Shown in pieces: positions 1 to 9,540 of a DNA stretch of 64,000 nucleotides. Position 1 is the first letter of the stretch. Every line of letters starts with the position of its first letter. The notes under the pieces were generated by a model that saw nothing but the letters and a program-made list of their open reading frames with translations, made no database searches and was not told where the DNA came from. This DNA comes from Rickettsia tamurae. Its GTDB lineage: Bacteria; Pseudomonadota; Alphaproteobacteria; Rickettsiales; Rickettsiaceae. Where the stretch lies: positions 34,276-98,275 of the forward strand of contig NZ_CCMG01000018.1 of NCBI RefSeq assembly GCF_000751075.1. The letters are read 5' to 3'. Position numbers and translations under genes: made by a program.

Positions 1-330
1 GCTAGTATCAACATAACGTCCTTTTAATTCATTTTTATCGGCAAAAGCCATACCGTGAAGTAAGAAATCGAAACTACCCCATTTCTCTTTTATATTATCA
101 AATAAATTACTAATTGATTTTGGATTCGTAACATCAAGTTCGCTAACAAAATTACAACCTATTTCCTCAGCAAGCGGTTTAACTCGTTTTTCTAGTACTT
201 CCGATTGATAAGTAAACCATAGTTCGGCACCGTGTTTTTTAGCAAGCTGTGCAATCGCCCACGATATTGACATATTATTTGCAATACCTGTAATTAAGCC
301 TTTTTTTCCTTGTAGTAATCCTGTAGTCAT
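1..330 (-). CDS. fabI: Enoyl-ACP reductase FabI, 5' part only
   Basis: NADH-dependent enoyl-ACP reductase of type II fatty-acid synthesis, cytoplasmic; it reduces the trans-2-enoyl-ACP in the last step of each elongation cycle. Only the first 110 codons lie in the window; the gene runs leftward off the edge. The N-terminus reads GKKGLITGIANNMSISWAIA, the FabI form of the short-chain-dehydrogenase nucleotide loop (FabG has TGxxxGIG instead). The ATG is at 330, 75 bp from the divergent lnt start. No disruption is seen in the visible part. Confidence 0.93.
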   Translation of the reverse strand, partial: MTTGLLQGKKGLITGIANNMSISWAIAQLAKKHGAELWFTYQSEVLEKRVKPLAEEIGCNFVSELDVTNPKSISNLFDNIKEKWGSFDFLLHGMAFADKNELKGRYVDTS

Positions 331-353
331 TTATTTACTCATTATATTAAAAC

Positions 354-381
354 TTGCTGAAATGATAGCATGATGTATTAT
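354..381 (+). promoter_or_regulatory. Candidate sigma-70 promoter for lnt
   Basis: TTGCTG at 354-359 and TATTAT at 376-381 are separated by 16 bp, and the lnt ATG follows 24 bp downstream at 406. This is the only plausible promoter in the 75-bp gap between the divergent fabI and lnt starts. It rests on consensus match only, and in AT-rich DNA such matches occur by chance. Confidence 0.4.
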
Positions 382-405
382 TTTGTAAACAAATAATCAA
401 TAAAA

Positions 406-1896
406 ATGTATAAACCTAAAATCATATGTTTACTGCTAGGTATGTTAAGCGGTTTAGTTTTTGCTCCGACTTTCTTTATACCGGCATTATTAACGTTATC
501 TTACTTATGTTATATAGTTCAAAAATCCGAAAATTGGCAAGAAGCCGCAAAATTTGGTTATTTATTCGGTTTTGGGCATTTTTTAAGTGGAATATATTGG
601 ATAAGTATCGGTGTTAGCGTTTATATTGCAGATTTTTGGTGGGCAATTCCTTTTGCGTTATTTGGACTACCTATAGTTTTAGCTTTCTTTATATCGGCAA
701 GTTGCACGCTTAGTTTTTTCGCTAAAAATAATAAATATTACCAATTTATATTCTGTTTATGTTGGGTATTATTTGAGTGGATACGTTCGTGGATTTTTAC
801 CGGTCTTCCTTGGAATTTGATCGGTTATGCTTTTTCATTTTCAGATATTTTAATACAGTCTTTAAGTATAATAGGGATATATGGACTTAGTTTTATAGTT
901 ATATATATTGCCACTTTCGCTTATCCTTTATTTAGCAAGCAATTTACTCAGTTAAAAATATTACTAGCTAGTTCAGTTCTAGTATTAACCGTAATTGTCA
1001 TTTACGGAGCAGTAAGGCTAAGTAATAACCATGCAAATTTTACCGATATAAAAGTGCGATTAGTGCAGCCTTCGATCCCTCAAACCGAAAAATGGAATGA
1101 AGAAGAATTTTGGCATAATTTAATGCTATATATTAATTTATCGGAAAATTCGGAACCTACCGATTTAATTATTTGGTCTGAAGCAGCATTAGTAGTACCT
1201 GATGATATACCGCAAGTTAAATCAGAATTATTAAAAATGCTAAATTCTACAAATGCTATTTTGATAACAGGAGGAATTTCGGATAATAAAAAACAAGGTG
1301 ATGAGTTTGAACTTTACTCAGCTATGTATGCTCTTGATAAAAATGATCATAAATTATTTGAATACCATAAATCACATTTAGTACCTTTCGGTGAGTATAT
1401 GCCTCTTAAAAAGATACTACCGTTTAAAAAATTAACTCACGGTTTAATTGATTATAAAGAAGGAGACGGAGGGCTTGTTTATCTTGAAAAATATAATCTT
1501 AAAATTAAACCTTTAATTTGCTATGAATCTATTTTTCCTGATTTTGTACGGACGAATAATAAAATAGCCGATTTAATAATTAATATTACAAATGATGCAT
1601 GGTATGGTAAATCAAGCGGTCCATATCAGCATTTTCATATTAGTAGAAGTAGAGCCGTAGAGAACGGTTTACCTATGATCAGAGTAGCGAATAACGGTAT
1701 TTCAGCTATAGTAGATCCTTTTGGCAGAACAATAAAAAAACTAAATCTAAATGAAATAAATTATACCCAAGGTTTAATTCCTAAAAAACTAACCTCTCCT
1801 ACTATATTCTCGCAATTCGGTAATTTTACTATTCTATTACTCATCGTTTTTATATTTTTAATTAATTATTTATTAGCCTTGATTCTTGATAACTAA
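406..1896 (+). CDS. lnt: Apolipoprotein N-acyltransferase
   Basis: Inner-membrane enzyme that adds the third acyl chain to the N-terminal cysteine of lipoproteins, the final step of lipoprotein maturation. The first ~205 residues are hydrophobic, with about six to seven membrane spans; a periplasmic nitrilase-fold domain follows, and one last span lies at the C-terminus. The nitrilase triad is visible: Glu259 in IIWSEAA, Lys322 in [12 protein letters not shown] and Cys372 in LICYES. At 496 aa it has the usual length. It is divergent from fabI and has its own candidate promoter. Substrates in this window would include the LSGC and LSAC lipoproteins at 40.7-42.2 kb. Confidence 0.95.
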   Translation: MYKPKIICLLLGMLSGLVFAPTFFIPALLTLSYLCYIVQKSENWQEAAKFGYLFGFGHFLSGIYWISIGVSVYIADFWWAIPFALFGLPIVLAFFISASCTLSFFAKNNKYYQFIFCLCWVLFEWIRSWIFTGLPWNLIGYAFSFSDILIQSLSIIGIYGLSFIVIYIATFAYPLFSKQFTQLKILLASSVLVLTVIVIYGAVRLSNNHANFTDIKVRLVQPSIPQTEKWNEEEFWHNLMLYINLSENSEPTDLIIWSEAALVVPDDIPQVKSELLKMLNSTNAILITGGISDNKKQGDEFELYSAMYALDKNDHKLFEYHKSHLVPFGEYMPLKKILPFKKLTHGLIDYKEGDGGLVYLEKYNLKIKPLICYESIFPDFVRTNNKIADLIINITNDAWYGKSSGPYQHFHISRSRAVENGLPMIRVANNGISAIVDPFGRTIKKLNLNEINYTQGLIPKKLTSPTIFSQFGNFTILLLIVFIFLINYLLALILDN

Positions 1897-2028
1897 AGGG
1901 TTTTAGTATTATTATATTAAATTTTTAATAAAGTTGCTTGATTAAATATAAAGTAATATATATACTACATTTGAAGTTGAATAGACTTTATAATAATTAA
2001 TTTTTAATAATTAAAGCTTATTGTTAAA

Positions 2029-2520
2029 ATGAATGATTCAATAAAACATCCGGACAAACTCGCAAGTGAACGTTTAAAAGAACGACGTCTTGCTGTAGGT
2101 ATTAGCCAAAAAGAATTAGGACAAGCTTTAGACATTAGTGCTCTCCAAGTTAAAAAATATGAAGAAGGTTTAAGTAATATACCTATAAGTAGGTTATATG
2201 TTTTTGCAAAAGTTTTAAATACGCCTTTAAAGTATTTCTTTAATAGTTCTGAAGAAGAAAAGTTAAAAACTGACGATGAAAATACTTCTAATAATAAAAT
2301 TGAATATCTATTCAAAGAAATAGAAAGTGATTTCTTAAATAATATTGCTGAAGAAGAAGGGCAATATGAAAATGACATCTCTTTTGATTATAAAGAATTA
2401 TCAAGGACTATGGAAAGAGAACTTTTATCGTTAACTAGAGCATTTACTAGAGTACAAAATCCAAATATTAGAAAAATAATAATTGAACTTGTCAGATCAG
2501 TATCTATACCTTGTGAATAA
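2029..2520 (+). CDS. XRE-family helix-turn-helix regulator
   Basis: Small DNA-binding protein of 163 aa. Residues ~10-66 form a Cro/C1-type HTH: LKERRLAVGISQKELGQALD, then QVKKYEEGLSNIPISRLYVF. The C-terminal ~95 residues are acidic and have no domain I recognise; they may be for dimerisation or ligand sensing. It stands alone between lnt and the AmpD-like gene, same strand, 102 bp upstream of the latter, so it could control that gene or its own expression; this is inference. Single-domain XRE proteins of this size are common in Rickettsia. Its target is unknown. Confidence 0.85.
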   Translation: MNDSIKHPDKLASERLKERRLAVGISQKELGQALDISALQVKKYEEGLSNIPISRLYVFAKVLNTPLKYFFNSSEEEKLKTDDENTSNNKIEYLFKEIESDFLNNIAEEEGQYENDISFDYKELSRTMERELLSLTRAFTRVQNPNIRKIIIELVRSVSIPCE

Positions 2521-2622
2521 TATTAAATTTTCATTGACTTAGCATTACCAAAGTATTAGTTTTTGTTAAGATTTAGTAAATTCTGAACCATTAACAATTA
2601 TTAAATATATTGGAGGAAGTTT

Positions 2623-3426
2623 ATGAGTAAAAGTAAGGCTATAGAAAATAACGGTATTAGTAATACAAATAGTCCAAACGGTAAATATATGGCTCCAAGA
2701 CCGGAAGGAGTAAAACCTACCTGTGTAGTAATTACTTATTCTGTAAGCAAGGATATTAAAGCTGCTCGTGAAGTATTGGATGAGCGAGGTGCAAGTGTTC
2801 ATTACATAATTGATAAGGATGGGACTCAAAAAGAATATCACAATGATTTAACAGATCAAGCTTTTTATGCGGGCAAGAGTAGTTGGAAAGGAGAAGTAGG
2901 TGTTAATAAGTTTGGTATTGGAGTCATGCTTATTAATGATGCAAAAAGCGATTTTCCTAAAGAGCAAATAGGGAAATTAAAAAGCTTTCTTACAGATTTA
3001 GCAGAAAGATATCCAGATTTAGATTTAAAACATGATTTAGTTGGTCTTGGTGAAGTAACTGTAAACCGAGAAGGAAATGCTCATATAGCTCCTGGGTCAA
3101 AATTTCCTTGGAAAGAATTAGCGGAAGCGGGTTTTGGTAGATATTTTGAGACTACGCAAGAGCAAAAGAGTAAATTATTATTAAGTCCTGATAGTACTGG
3201 AGAAAAAGTTAATACTTTACAAGAAAATTTAAAAGAATATGGCTATGGAGTAGAATCCACAAGTACATTTGATCAATTTACTCAGCAAGCAGTTAGAGTA
3301 TTTAATGATCGTTATGGTACCGGTTTAACAGGTGAAGAGCCGCCCGTAAGCTGGACTGAAGCAGGTCAAGATGTTCTATCGCAATTACTAGGGCAAACGG
3401 TATTAGAACAAACAGAAAATGCATAG
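2623..3426 (+). CDS. ampD: N-acetylmuramoyl-L-alanine amidase-like protein (AmpD family) with C-terminal helical domain
   Basis: 267 aa. Residues ~20-165 match the Amidase_2/AmpD fold (SVHYIIDKDGTQKEYH, then SSWKGEVGVNKFGIGVML), which cuts the lactyl-amide bond between MurNAc and the stem peptide. The C-terminal ~90 residues resemble a peptidoglycan-binding-like helical domain. No signal peptide is seen. A strong ribosome site (GGAGGAAG) precedes the ATG. Odd: where the family has a zinc His (VIHYT) this protein has VITYS, and the GHxDIAPGRK..DPG region reads GLGEVTVNREGNAHIAPGSK, so the usual His/His/Asp zinc set is not obvious. It may be inactive, or bind metal or peptidoglycan differently. 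Fold assignment is secure; catalysis is uncertain. Confidence 0.8.
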   Translation: MSKSKAIENNGISNTNSPNGKYMAPRPEGVKPTCVVITYSVSKDIKAAREVLDERGASVHYIIDKDGTQKEYHNDLTDQAFYAGKSSWKGEVGVNKFGIGVMLINDAKSDFPKEQIGKLKSFLTDLAERYPDLDLKHDLVGLGEVTVNREGNAHIAPGSKFPWKELAEAGFGRYFETTQEQKSKLLLSPDSTGEKVNTLQENLKEYGYGVESTSTFDQFTQQAVRVFNDRYGTGLTGEEPPVSWTEAGQDVLSQLLGQTVLEQTENA

Positions 3427-3540
3427 TTTAAGAAATGAATTTCTTTTTCATTTTGCAAGCCTTGCTGCATAAGTACTGAATCGTCATTAAGAGGATGAAT
3501 GGCTTGTTTAGGTCATTCCTGCGTGGATCGATTTCACCCC

Positions 3541-3640
3541 TGTCATCCCGCGACTTGATCGCGGGATCCAGTTTAAAATACTAAAAATTTAGTATTTTAA
3601 GTTACTTTTATGGATACTGTGGTCAAGCCACGGTATGACA
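3541..3640. repeat. Palindromic repeat, family C, inside B and D arms
   Basis: A full family-C element: the left arm TGTCATCCCGCGACTTGATC and the right arm ending GTCAAGCCACGGTATGACA surround an AT-rich centre with its own small hairpin (AAATACTAAA / TTTAGTATTT). It is flanked by family-B pieces (GTGGATCGATTT at ~3522 and TTTTCGATCCACGCAACAA to ~3673) and then by family-D pieces (GGTCATTCCTG at ~3512 and GGGGATGACATC after it). The order D-B-C-B-D implies stepwise insertion. Confidence 0.8.
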
Positions 3641-4071
3641 ACCAAATGCATTTTTCGATCCACGCAACAATGTCATGCGGGGATGACATCGAGTAGGTTT
3701 TTCGAGCCGTGCAACAACTTTATGCAATAATAACTTTTCGCAAAAGCGGTGATGACATCGAAGTATAGGCTATCTCAAGCAATTCTTTTAGGCAATACTA
3801 TTTATTGGTTATTGGCATAATCTTAAAATGGTGCTAAACATTAAAACTTATTTACAGATAGCCTCTAAGGTAGAGCTTTCTTGACTATTTAGCTTCTAGT
3901 CAAAGAAAGATAAGTTTTTTATCTTTACTTTATATTTCTACAGTTAAAAATATTTATGATATCTTTAAAGGTTAATAGTTTAATACAAAATTGGCGTTGG
4001 CGTAGATAATTTTTTGCGTTTATATGTTTGCTATATGCAAATTTAGATTTTGATTATTAAATTATAACTTC

Positions 4072-4172
4072 TAGTCAATTGATTTGAACTCTGTGCTTCG
4101 TTGTTAGTCGGCTCGCCTATTATTATAGGCTTCGGTCCTCACGCCTATCACAAAATTCAACTGAATTGACTA
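4072..4172. repeat. Palindromic repeat, family F
   Basis: About 100 bp bounded by near-perfect terminal inverted repeats (TAGTCAATTGATTTGAA and the complement of TTCAACTGAATTGACTA). The interior is GC-richer than its surroundings and contains CTCGCCTATTATTATAGGC, a second small hairpin. It lies immediately upstream of the decaying ABC operon and may have separated it from its promoter. A related element is at 45501-45617. Confidence 0.65.
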
Positions 4173-4189
4173 TATAATAGGATATTAAA

Positions 4190-5092
4190 ATGTTTATCTC
4201 TAATATTTTTCAAAAATTTTTTTCTTTTCTTTTTGTTTTATTCATCATAGCTGCAGTTTATGCGGATCAAAAAAAGTAGCAGTCATTGTTCCACTTGAAC
4301 ATGCTGCAATGACTGAGATTATATCAGGAATTAAAGAGTCGCTAAAAGATATAGATGCAGAAATTATAGTTAAAAATGCTCATGCTGATTCTAATATTTT
4401 ACTTGCCATTATAAAGCAAATAAAAGATCAGGATATTGATGTAATAATTCCAATAGGCACGACAGCCAGCCAAACTGTTATTTCTCATATAACAAAAATA
4501 AACCTATTGTTTGTGCTGCTGCTATGATTAATAGCAAAAATCTACCTTTAGTTACCGGTGTTAACGATGAGATAAAAATCACCGACACCATTAGTAAATT
4601 ACCTTTTTTATAGAATATCACTTTAATTTATAGCAGTAGCGAGAAAGTTATACCTGAAGTAGAAATGTTAAAATTATATACTGGAAACAATAATATTTCT
4701 CTGCACACGCTAATGATATGCCGGTCGCTATAAAAAATGCTCCTGAAAATACGCAGAGTTTTATAATTTTGAAAGATCATTTAATAGTTAGCGGAATTAA
4801 TATTTTAAAGCAAGAAGCATTTAAACGCCGTATTCCGATCATTGCTTCCGATGAAGGTTCGGTAATCAGCGGGGCTACTATTGCTGTAGGAGTACAAGAA
4901 AAGCAAATAGGTGTGGAAGCAGGTTTAATGGCAAAAAAAATCTTGCAAGGAACAGAGCCGAAAGATATTCCGTTTGGGGATATGAAAGACTTAACTTTGT
5001 TTATTAATCTTCAATCTTTGTCAAAACAAGATATTCTAACTAAAGAAAATTTATCCGTACTTCCTTTCACTCATAAAGAAATTGCAGAGTAG
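4190..5092 (+). pseudogene. ABC transporter substrate-binding protein, frameshifted
   Basis: Remnant of a periplasmic binding protein of the ABC_sub_bind type (amino-acid/tryptophan-like uptake systems). The ATG at 4190 begins a clear signal peptide (FFSFLFVLFIIAAVYAD) that meets a stop at the A-run near 4270; the mature part continues in another frame (KKVAVIVPLEHAAMTEI). After a further break at ~4525 and a stop near 4612, frame resumes at 4718 and ends at 5092 with the usual C-terminus (SVISGATIAVGVQEKQIGVEAGLMA). Without the breaks it would be ~300 aa, normal for the family. It is first in a permease-ATPase operon that is also broken. Confidence 0.85.
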
Positions 5093-5095
5093 TAT

Positions 5096-5923
5096 ATGAG
5101 TATTGTTATTGCTGCTCTTGAGCAATCCTTAATAATGCTACCGCTTATTTTAGGTATGTATATAAGTTATCGGGTTCTAAAAATTACCGATCTTACCGTA
5201 GACGGTACTTATGTACTTGGTGCGGCGGTATTTGCCCGTAGTCTTTCATTTGGGTTATGTCCTGCATTAATATTTGCTGTAATATCAGGCGGAATTATTG
5301 GCAGTATAGTTAGTTTTATGCAGAAGAATAACCGCATTAACGGGCTTATAGCCGGAATACTTGCAAGTTTTATGCTTTATTCCGTTAACTTACAAATTAT
5401 GCAGCGTCCTAATATATCGGTTTTTGGTATGCCAACGCTATTATCTATATTAGATCTCGAAAATTGGTTAGTGCCTTTAAAATAATCAATTGCCTTATTA
5501 TATCTGCAGTTATAATTTTATTGAAAGGTAAGCTCGGTTTATTTCTTTAAGCTTTTGGTTTTAATAAAGATTTATTGATTAATTTAGGAAAACCTGCCGA
5601 GCTTTATCGCACTATCTTAGCATAAGTAATTGCTTGGCTGCTTTAACGGGTACTTATCTGCACAAATAAACGGTTTTGTCGATATTAATATGGGTTTTGG
5701 GATGGCACTAGTCGGTATCGGTGCGATTGTTATAGGGCGTCATATTTTAATCCATGCTAATAATTTTAATGCGTTAAAAGAGATATTTTCCTGTTTTATA
5801 GGTATATTATTTTACTTTATTGCTCTGAGCATGTTGCTTCGGATTGGCATTGACCCCATAAACCTTAAGCTTATATTAGGGATAGTATTGTTTATTTCGT
5901 TGAGTACGGTGAGTAAGAAGTAG
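5096..5923 (+). pseudogene. ABC transporter permease, broken
   Basis: Inner-membrane permease of the BPD_transp_2 type, partner of the preceding binding protein (3 bp apart). The first 130 codons (5096-5485) are intact and typical (LKITDLTVDGTYVLGAAV). From 5483 there are several stops in the same frame (taa at 5483, then more to ~5640), although the lost residues can still be read (KGKLGLFL-stop-AFGFNKDLLINLGKPAELYRTILA). The ORF then reopens with the conserved NGFVDINMGFGMALVGIGAIVIGRH (residues split here only by their position, 5660-5735). Point decay rather than insertion inactivated it. Confidence 0.85.
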
Positions 5924-5950
5924 GGTATAGTACTCTATGATTTTTACTGT

Positions 5951-6120
5951 ATGTCATTTCCGCGAAGGCGGGAATCCAGAAAATGACTGTCACCCCATGG
6001 CTTGACCACGGGGTCCAGTTAAAAATACTAAATTTTAGTATTTTTAAGTTGTATTTTTGGATACCGCGATCAAGTCGCGGTATGACAACGGAGGATTCCC
6101 GCATATGCGAGAATGACATA
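5951..6120. repeat. Palindromic repeat, family C nested inside family D
   Basis: Outer D arms: TGTCATTTCCGCGAAGGCGG at ~5952 and GATTCCCGCATATGCGAGAA ending in TGACAT at ~6120. The inner C element occupies 5988-6087 (TGTCACCCCATGGCTTGACC to CAAGTCGCGGTATGACA) with an AAATACTAAATTTTAGTATTT core hairpin. It sits between the permease and ATPase remnants of the dying ABC operon; a further B/D fragment (CATGCAACAACGCC...GGAATGACATC) follows to ~6160. Confidence 0.75.
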
Positions 6121-6187
6121 AACGAGCCATGCAACAACGCCTACGTGGGAATGACATCAATATAAAAATGCTTTAAAAGACAAAATT

Positions 6188-6823
6188 ATGAAACCTTATT
6201 TATATGCAGAAAAAATATATTTCAAAGTTAAGGAAAGAAGTGAGCCTATAATTGCTGAAACTACTTTAGCTAAAATACTTGCTGGCTATCTAAAACCTAC
6301 TAACGGAAAGGTGTTTCTAGATCAAGTCAGAATCGATAAAATACCTAAAGGACAAAAAGCTTCTACATTAGTTACATTAACACAAAAGGCTGAAGAGAGG
6401 CTATTTACCGAGCTAACTCTTGAGGAAAATATTATTCTGTGGGAAAGTAGATTCCCTAGTAATGAATGATTAACAAGTAGCGAGGTGTTAGAGCTTACAG
6501 GTTCACCTGAACGATTCTTGTCCCTACTTTCACAGCCATTAGGTAAATTTTCCGGCGGAGAAAAGCAGATTATATTGCTTGCACTTAGCATAGCTCATCC
6601 ACCTAAAATGTTATTTCTAGACGAACATACCGCAAATTTAGATCCGAAAGCTTCTTTGGAATTGATGAAAAGAACAGCAGAGATTATAGAGAAGCATAAG
6701 ATAACTTCCGTTATGATTACGCATAATTTAGAAGATGCCGTAAATTACGGCAAAAGGCTTATAGTACTTGATAGTGGTAAGGTAGTACTAGAAACCACTG
6801 AGTTTTTCTTTAAAAGAACTTAA
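6188..6823 (+). pseudogene. ABC transporter ATPase, degenerate
   Basis: Nucleotide-binding subunit of the same operon. The N-terminus is degraded: where a Walker A (GxxGxGKT) should stand the text reads SEPIIAETTLAKILAGYLKP, so the phosphate loop is gone. An in-frame TGA at 6467-6469 separates the first 93 codons from the rest (both halves share one frame). Downstream, the signature FSGGEKQ, Walker B MLFLDEHTANLD and the switch His in MITHN survive. It cannot make a working ATPase. With all three subunits lost, this uptake system is dead in this strain. Confidence 0.88.
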
Positions 6824-6835
6824 AGAGATGTTAAA

Positions 6836-8582
6836 TTAGAAATGAATATTTGAGCCTATTTGTCCGGCTAATTCAGTACCGAAAGAATATTTACAAATTT
6901 CATCTATTAAATTGTCTCTTGTCTCATCACTAATACCTTGATAAAAAGATACGAAATTAATAAGACCCTCTGCGTTTTCTCCTTTATCAAGACGTGCCCT
7001 TACATAAGCTGATAACTCTTTTTCTGAAGTAGTTAATGAAGCCGGTGCTGTAGGGGCTGCTACAGGAGTAACTAATGCCGGAGCTGCTACCGGATCATTA
7101 TCATTAAAGTCATACTTTATAACTTTATCTATTAACTCTTCTTTTGTAGCACTATCAACGTTAAACTCAAATATTGTATTAATAATACCATCCTTAGCTT
7201 CACCGTTTTTAAGACGTTGCATAACATCCTTTAATAATTTTTCGTGTGTATTTTTTGCAAACCCTTCTTCATCCGGTGAATTATAATCATTAACATCCAT
7301 GTCTTTATAATCTTTGGCTGATTTTGCACCCAAGTATTTTTGTATGGTGTTAATTTTTATTTGCTCATCAATATGAGAATTATATTTTTTTAATGCATAA
7401 ACTATCTTTTCTTTATCAACACCTATCTTTACAAGCTCTTCTATACTGTGATCGAATGGATTACGCAATAGAACGCCTTCTCCTATATTAACACCTTTAG
7501 ATAATAACTTCTCAAGTAACCATTTATCTCTTGATGTTAGTGCGTGATTAAAAATTGACTCTCCTCCAATGGTTGGAATAGTAATGTTTGTCTTGATATT
7601 AAGGTTAACATTATTATTTAAAAAGAACTCAATTAGCTCCTTATTTTCTTCCGGCTGACGATTTCTAGTAAGATAAAAGAAAGGGGGTGCTCCATATCCA
7701 TCTACCGGATCAATTTCACTACCGGACTGTAATAAAATTTTAATTATTTCAGATTCTTTAGAAAAAGCTGCACAATGCAAAGGTGTAAGTCTTTGTTCAT
7801 TCTTAATATTAACATCTATATTTTTTTCAAGTAAAAAAGCAAGGAGTTCTTTGTTTCCTTCTCCTGCCGCATAATGCAAAGGCGTAAGTCCATAATTGTT
7901 TTTAACGTTATTAAAATCTGCCCCTTTGTCTAATAAAATTTGAGCTATTTCTTTAGTGCTTGCATAAAATAAAGCTGTATTTCCTTGTTCATCTTTCTCA
8001 TGGATATTAGCATCTTGCTCAATTAACTCTTTAACAATATCTGCATTTCCACTTGAAGCTGCTATACCAAGTAGTTTACGGTTGTCTTCATGTCGTTCAA
8101 TTAAGGTATCATGTCTTGCGGGATCCAGTGTACGTACATTGTCCTCTGCTGCTATTGTTGTAGAAGTAGTGGTTGGTATTGCTGCTACTGGAGCTGTTAC
8201 GGGGTTATTATCGTTAATATTGTAATTAAAAAGCTTTTCTATTAATTTCGCTATGGTAGTTTCATCCATATCAGAATAAAATTCAGGATTCATAATTAAT
8301 CCATTAATAAGTTTATTCTTATCGTCCTCATTTTTAATATTTTTCTTCATCTCGGAAAATCTTTGTTCTGCTTTAAATTCAGGAAGTGCTAAGCGTGCAT
8401 TAGCGGAATTAATTAATAATTCTTTAATTTCTGGGTTAGAAGCATATTCTAAAGGTTTCTTACCTTCTGCGTCTGTAGCGTGAAAGTAAAAGTCTAACAT
8501 TATTTACATTTCCTATACGTGCCGCATTATATAAAACTGTACTTCCGTTTGGAAGTTCTGTATTAATTTGTTGATTCATCAT
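6836..8582 (-). pseudogene. Ankyrin-repeat protein, frameshifted near its 5' end
   Basis: The long ORF (6836-8500, 554 aa) carries about five ankyrin repeats in its middle (DNRKLLGIAASSGNADIVKEL; GLTPLHYAAGEGNKELLAFL; RLTPLHCAAFSKESEIIKIL). It also has two copies of a ~25-residue helical motif (EELIDKVIKYDFNDNDPVAA and IAKLIEKLFNYNINDNNPVTA) followed by Ala/Pro/Thr linkers. Upstream, ATGATG at 8582, with AGGATA before it, opens a different frame: NGSTVLYNAARIGNVNNVRLLLS, a further ankyrin repeat that leads into ATDAEGKKPLEYAS after a one-base shift near 8475. So the native start was probably 8582, and the ORF from MLDFYF at 8500 lacks its own clear start. Such proteins often act on host targets, but no target is visible. 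It could still be expressed as a truncated protein. Confidence 0.75.
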
Positions 8583-8728
8583 ATGAATATCCTATTTAGT
8601 TTAAGTTATTTTATCGTATGGGCATTATACGAAATACTTTTAATTTTTACAAGTCAATAGTTGACTTTTTAATCATTGATTAATCAAATTTAATATTTTT
8701 GCGGTGAGTTTAAGTGTATGGTGATTAT

Positions 8729-8912
8729 GCCATTCCCAGGTGTTGTTGCGTGGATACCAAAATCGTCATTACGAGCAGCCGTAGGCTGCGTGGCAATCTC
8801 ATGTAAATAATAACAAACTCCTGAAATTGCTTCGTCAATTGCTATGCAATTTTCTCGCAATGACGAGAAATCTGATCTATGCAACAAAGTCCCGCTTTCG
8901 CAGGAATGACAT
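8729..8912. repeat. Three-layer palindrome: A inside B inside D
   Basis: Outer D arms: CATTCCCAGG at 8731 and CCGCTTTCGCAGGAATGACA ending at ~8911. Middle B arms: TTGTTGCGTGGATAC at 8742 and GATCTATGCAACAA ending at 8887. Inner A element 8764-8865: CGTCATTACGAGCAGCCGTA to TTTCTCGCAATGACG. Each layer is centred within the next. Most of the 427-bp gene-free stretch 8583-9009 is this structure plus a second D/B tail to ~8995. Confidence 0.8.
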
Positions 8913-9009
8913 CATAGGTTTTTCGAACCATGCGGGAATGACATCGAATAGGCTTTCCGATTTCCGATGCATGTAACAACCCCATGTTGAGCTAGGAATG
9001 TTTTTAAAA

Positions 9010-9525
9010 CTAAGTTTTTTTTGGATAAAACCAAACGAGGAGTAAACAGATTAGAATACTGATATTTAAGAGTAGATTATACTCTGTCATGGAAATACCC
9101 AGGATTTTGATAGCGGGTTTAGTGCAGGAAGTGATTGGCTGCGAGTAGAACATTTGTTTGATATGCTGGATGGATAAACCTTTCGGGATACGGATCATTG
9201 ATGAACAAAGAGCACTTGGTTGTATTATGCCTCTTTCTACGAAGCTATGATATGTTGATAATATGCAAGAGCTAAGGATAGTTAGGAGAATGAATATTAA
9301 AGTATATTTGCTTAATTGTCTGATGATTAAAGCAGTTAAGCAAATTTTGATTAGCGTTAAATAGGGGAACCTTTCGTAAATGCATAAAGGGCAGGGGGTG
9401 TAATGGAATATATATTCAGCAATATAAGCGGTAGCAAGTGCTATTATAGAAATTGCAATTAGCCCTAAATGTAGAACTTTATAGCTATCTTTTCTGATGT
9501 AATTTATAATAGTATTAAATGGCAT
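9010..9525 (-). CDS. dsbB: Disulfide bond formation protein DsbB
   Basis: Inner-membrane oxidase that re-oxidises periplasmic DsbA and passes electrons to quinone. Four membrane spans; the first cysteine pair is in TPCPLCIYER and the second periplasmic pair is ALCSSM and ITSCTKP, as in DsbB. I start it at the ATG at 9525 (MPFNTIINYIRKD; 171 aa, normal length). The frame stays open upstream to 9657, but those codons are palindrome sequence (LPEIATPLTVARND) and lack family similarity. The 3' end is next to gene-free repeats. Confidence 0.88.
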   Translation of the reverse strand: MPFNTIINYIRKDSYKVLHLGLIAISIIALATAYIAEYIFHYTPCPLCIYERFPYLTLIKICLTALIIRQLSKYTLIFILLTILSSCILSTYHSFVERGIIQPSALCSSMIRIPKGLSIQHIKQMFYSQPITSCTKPAIKILGISMTEYNLLLNISILICLLLVWFYPKKT

Positions 9526-9540
9526 GGGCTTTTTATTCTT

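Larger units (their letters stand above)
3427..4189. other. Gene-free, repeat-rich stretch
   Basis: No ORF with gene-like character. It holds nested palindromic repeats at ~3512-3770, a pair of 9-bp inverted arms (AGGCTATCT at 3767 and AGATAGCCT at 3856) enclosing 80 bp, small hairpins around 3880-3925 (TTGACTA/TAGTCAA, then AAGATAA/TTATCTT), and a family-F palindrome at 4072-4172. The small hairpins could end transcription, but no clean U-tract follows. Confidence 0.6.

Noticed and set aside
2004..2378. 124-codon minus-strand frame over the XRE regulator
   Set aside because: Ser/Leu/Phe-rich antisense translation of a clear HTH gene; no independent start signal.
5892..6165. Short frames on both strands giving peptides such as PRLDRGIQ and TPWLDHGVQ
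   Set aside because: Translations of C and D palindromes. The same peptides arise wherever the repeats occur, so they are not genes.
8690..8887. 65-codon minus-strand frame
   Set aside because: It lies entirely within the D-B-A palindrome nest.
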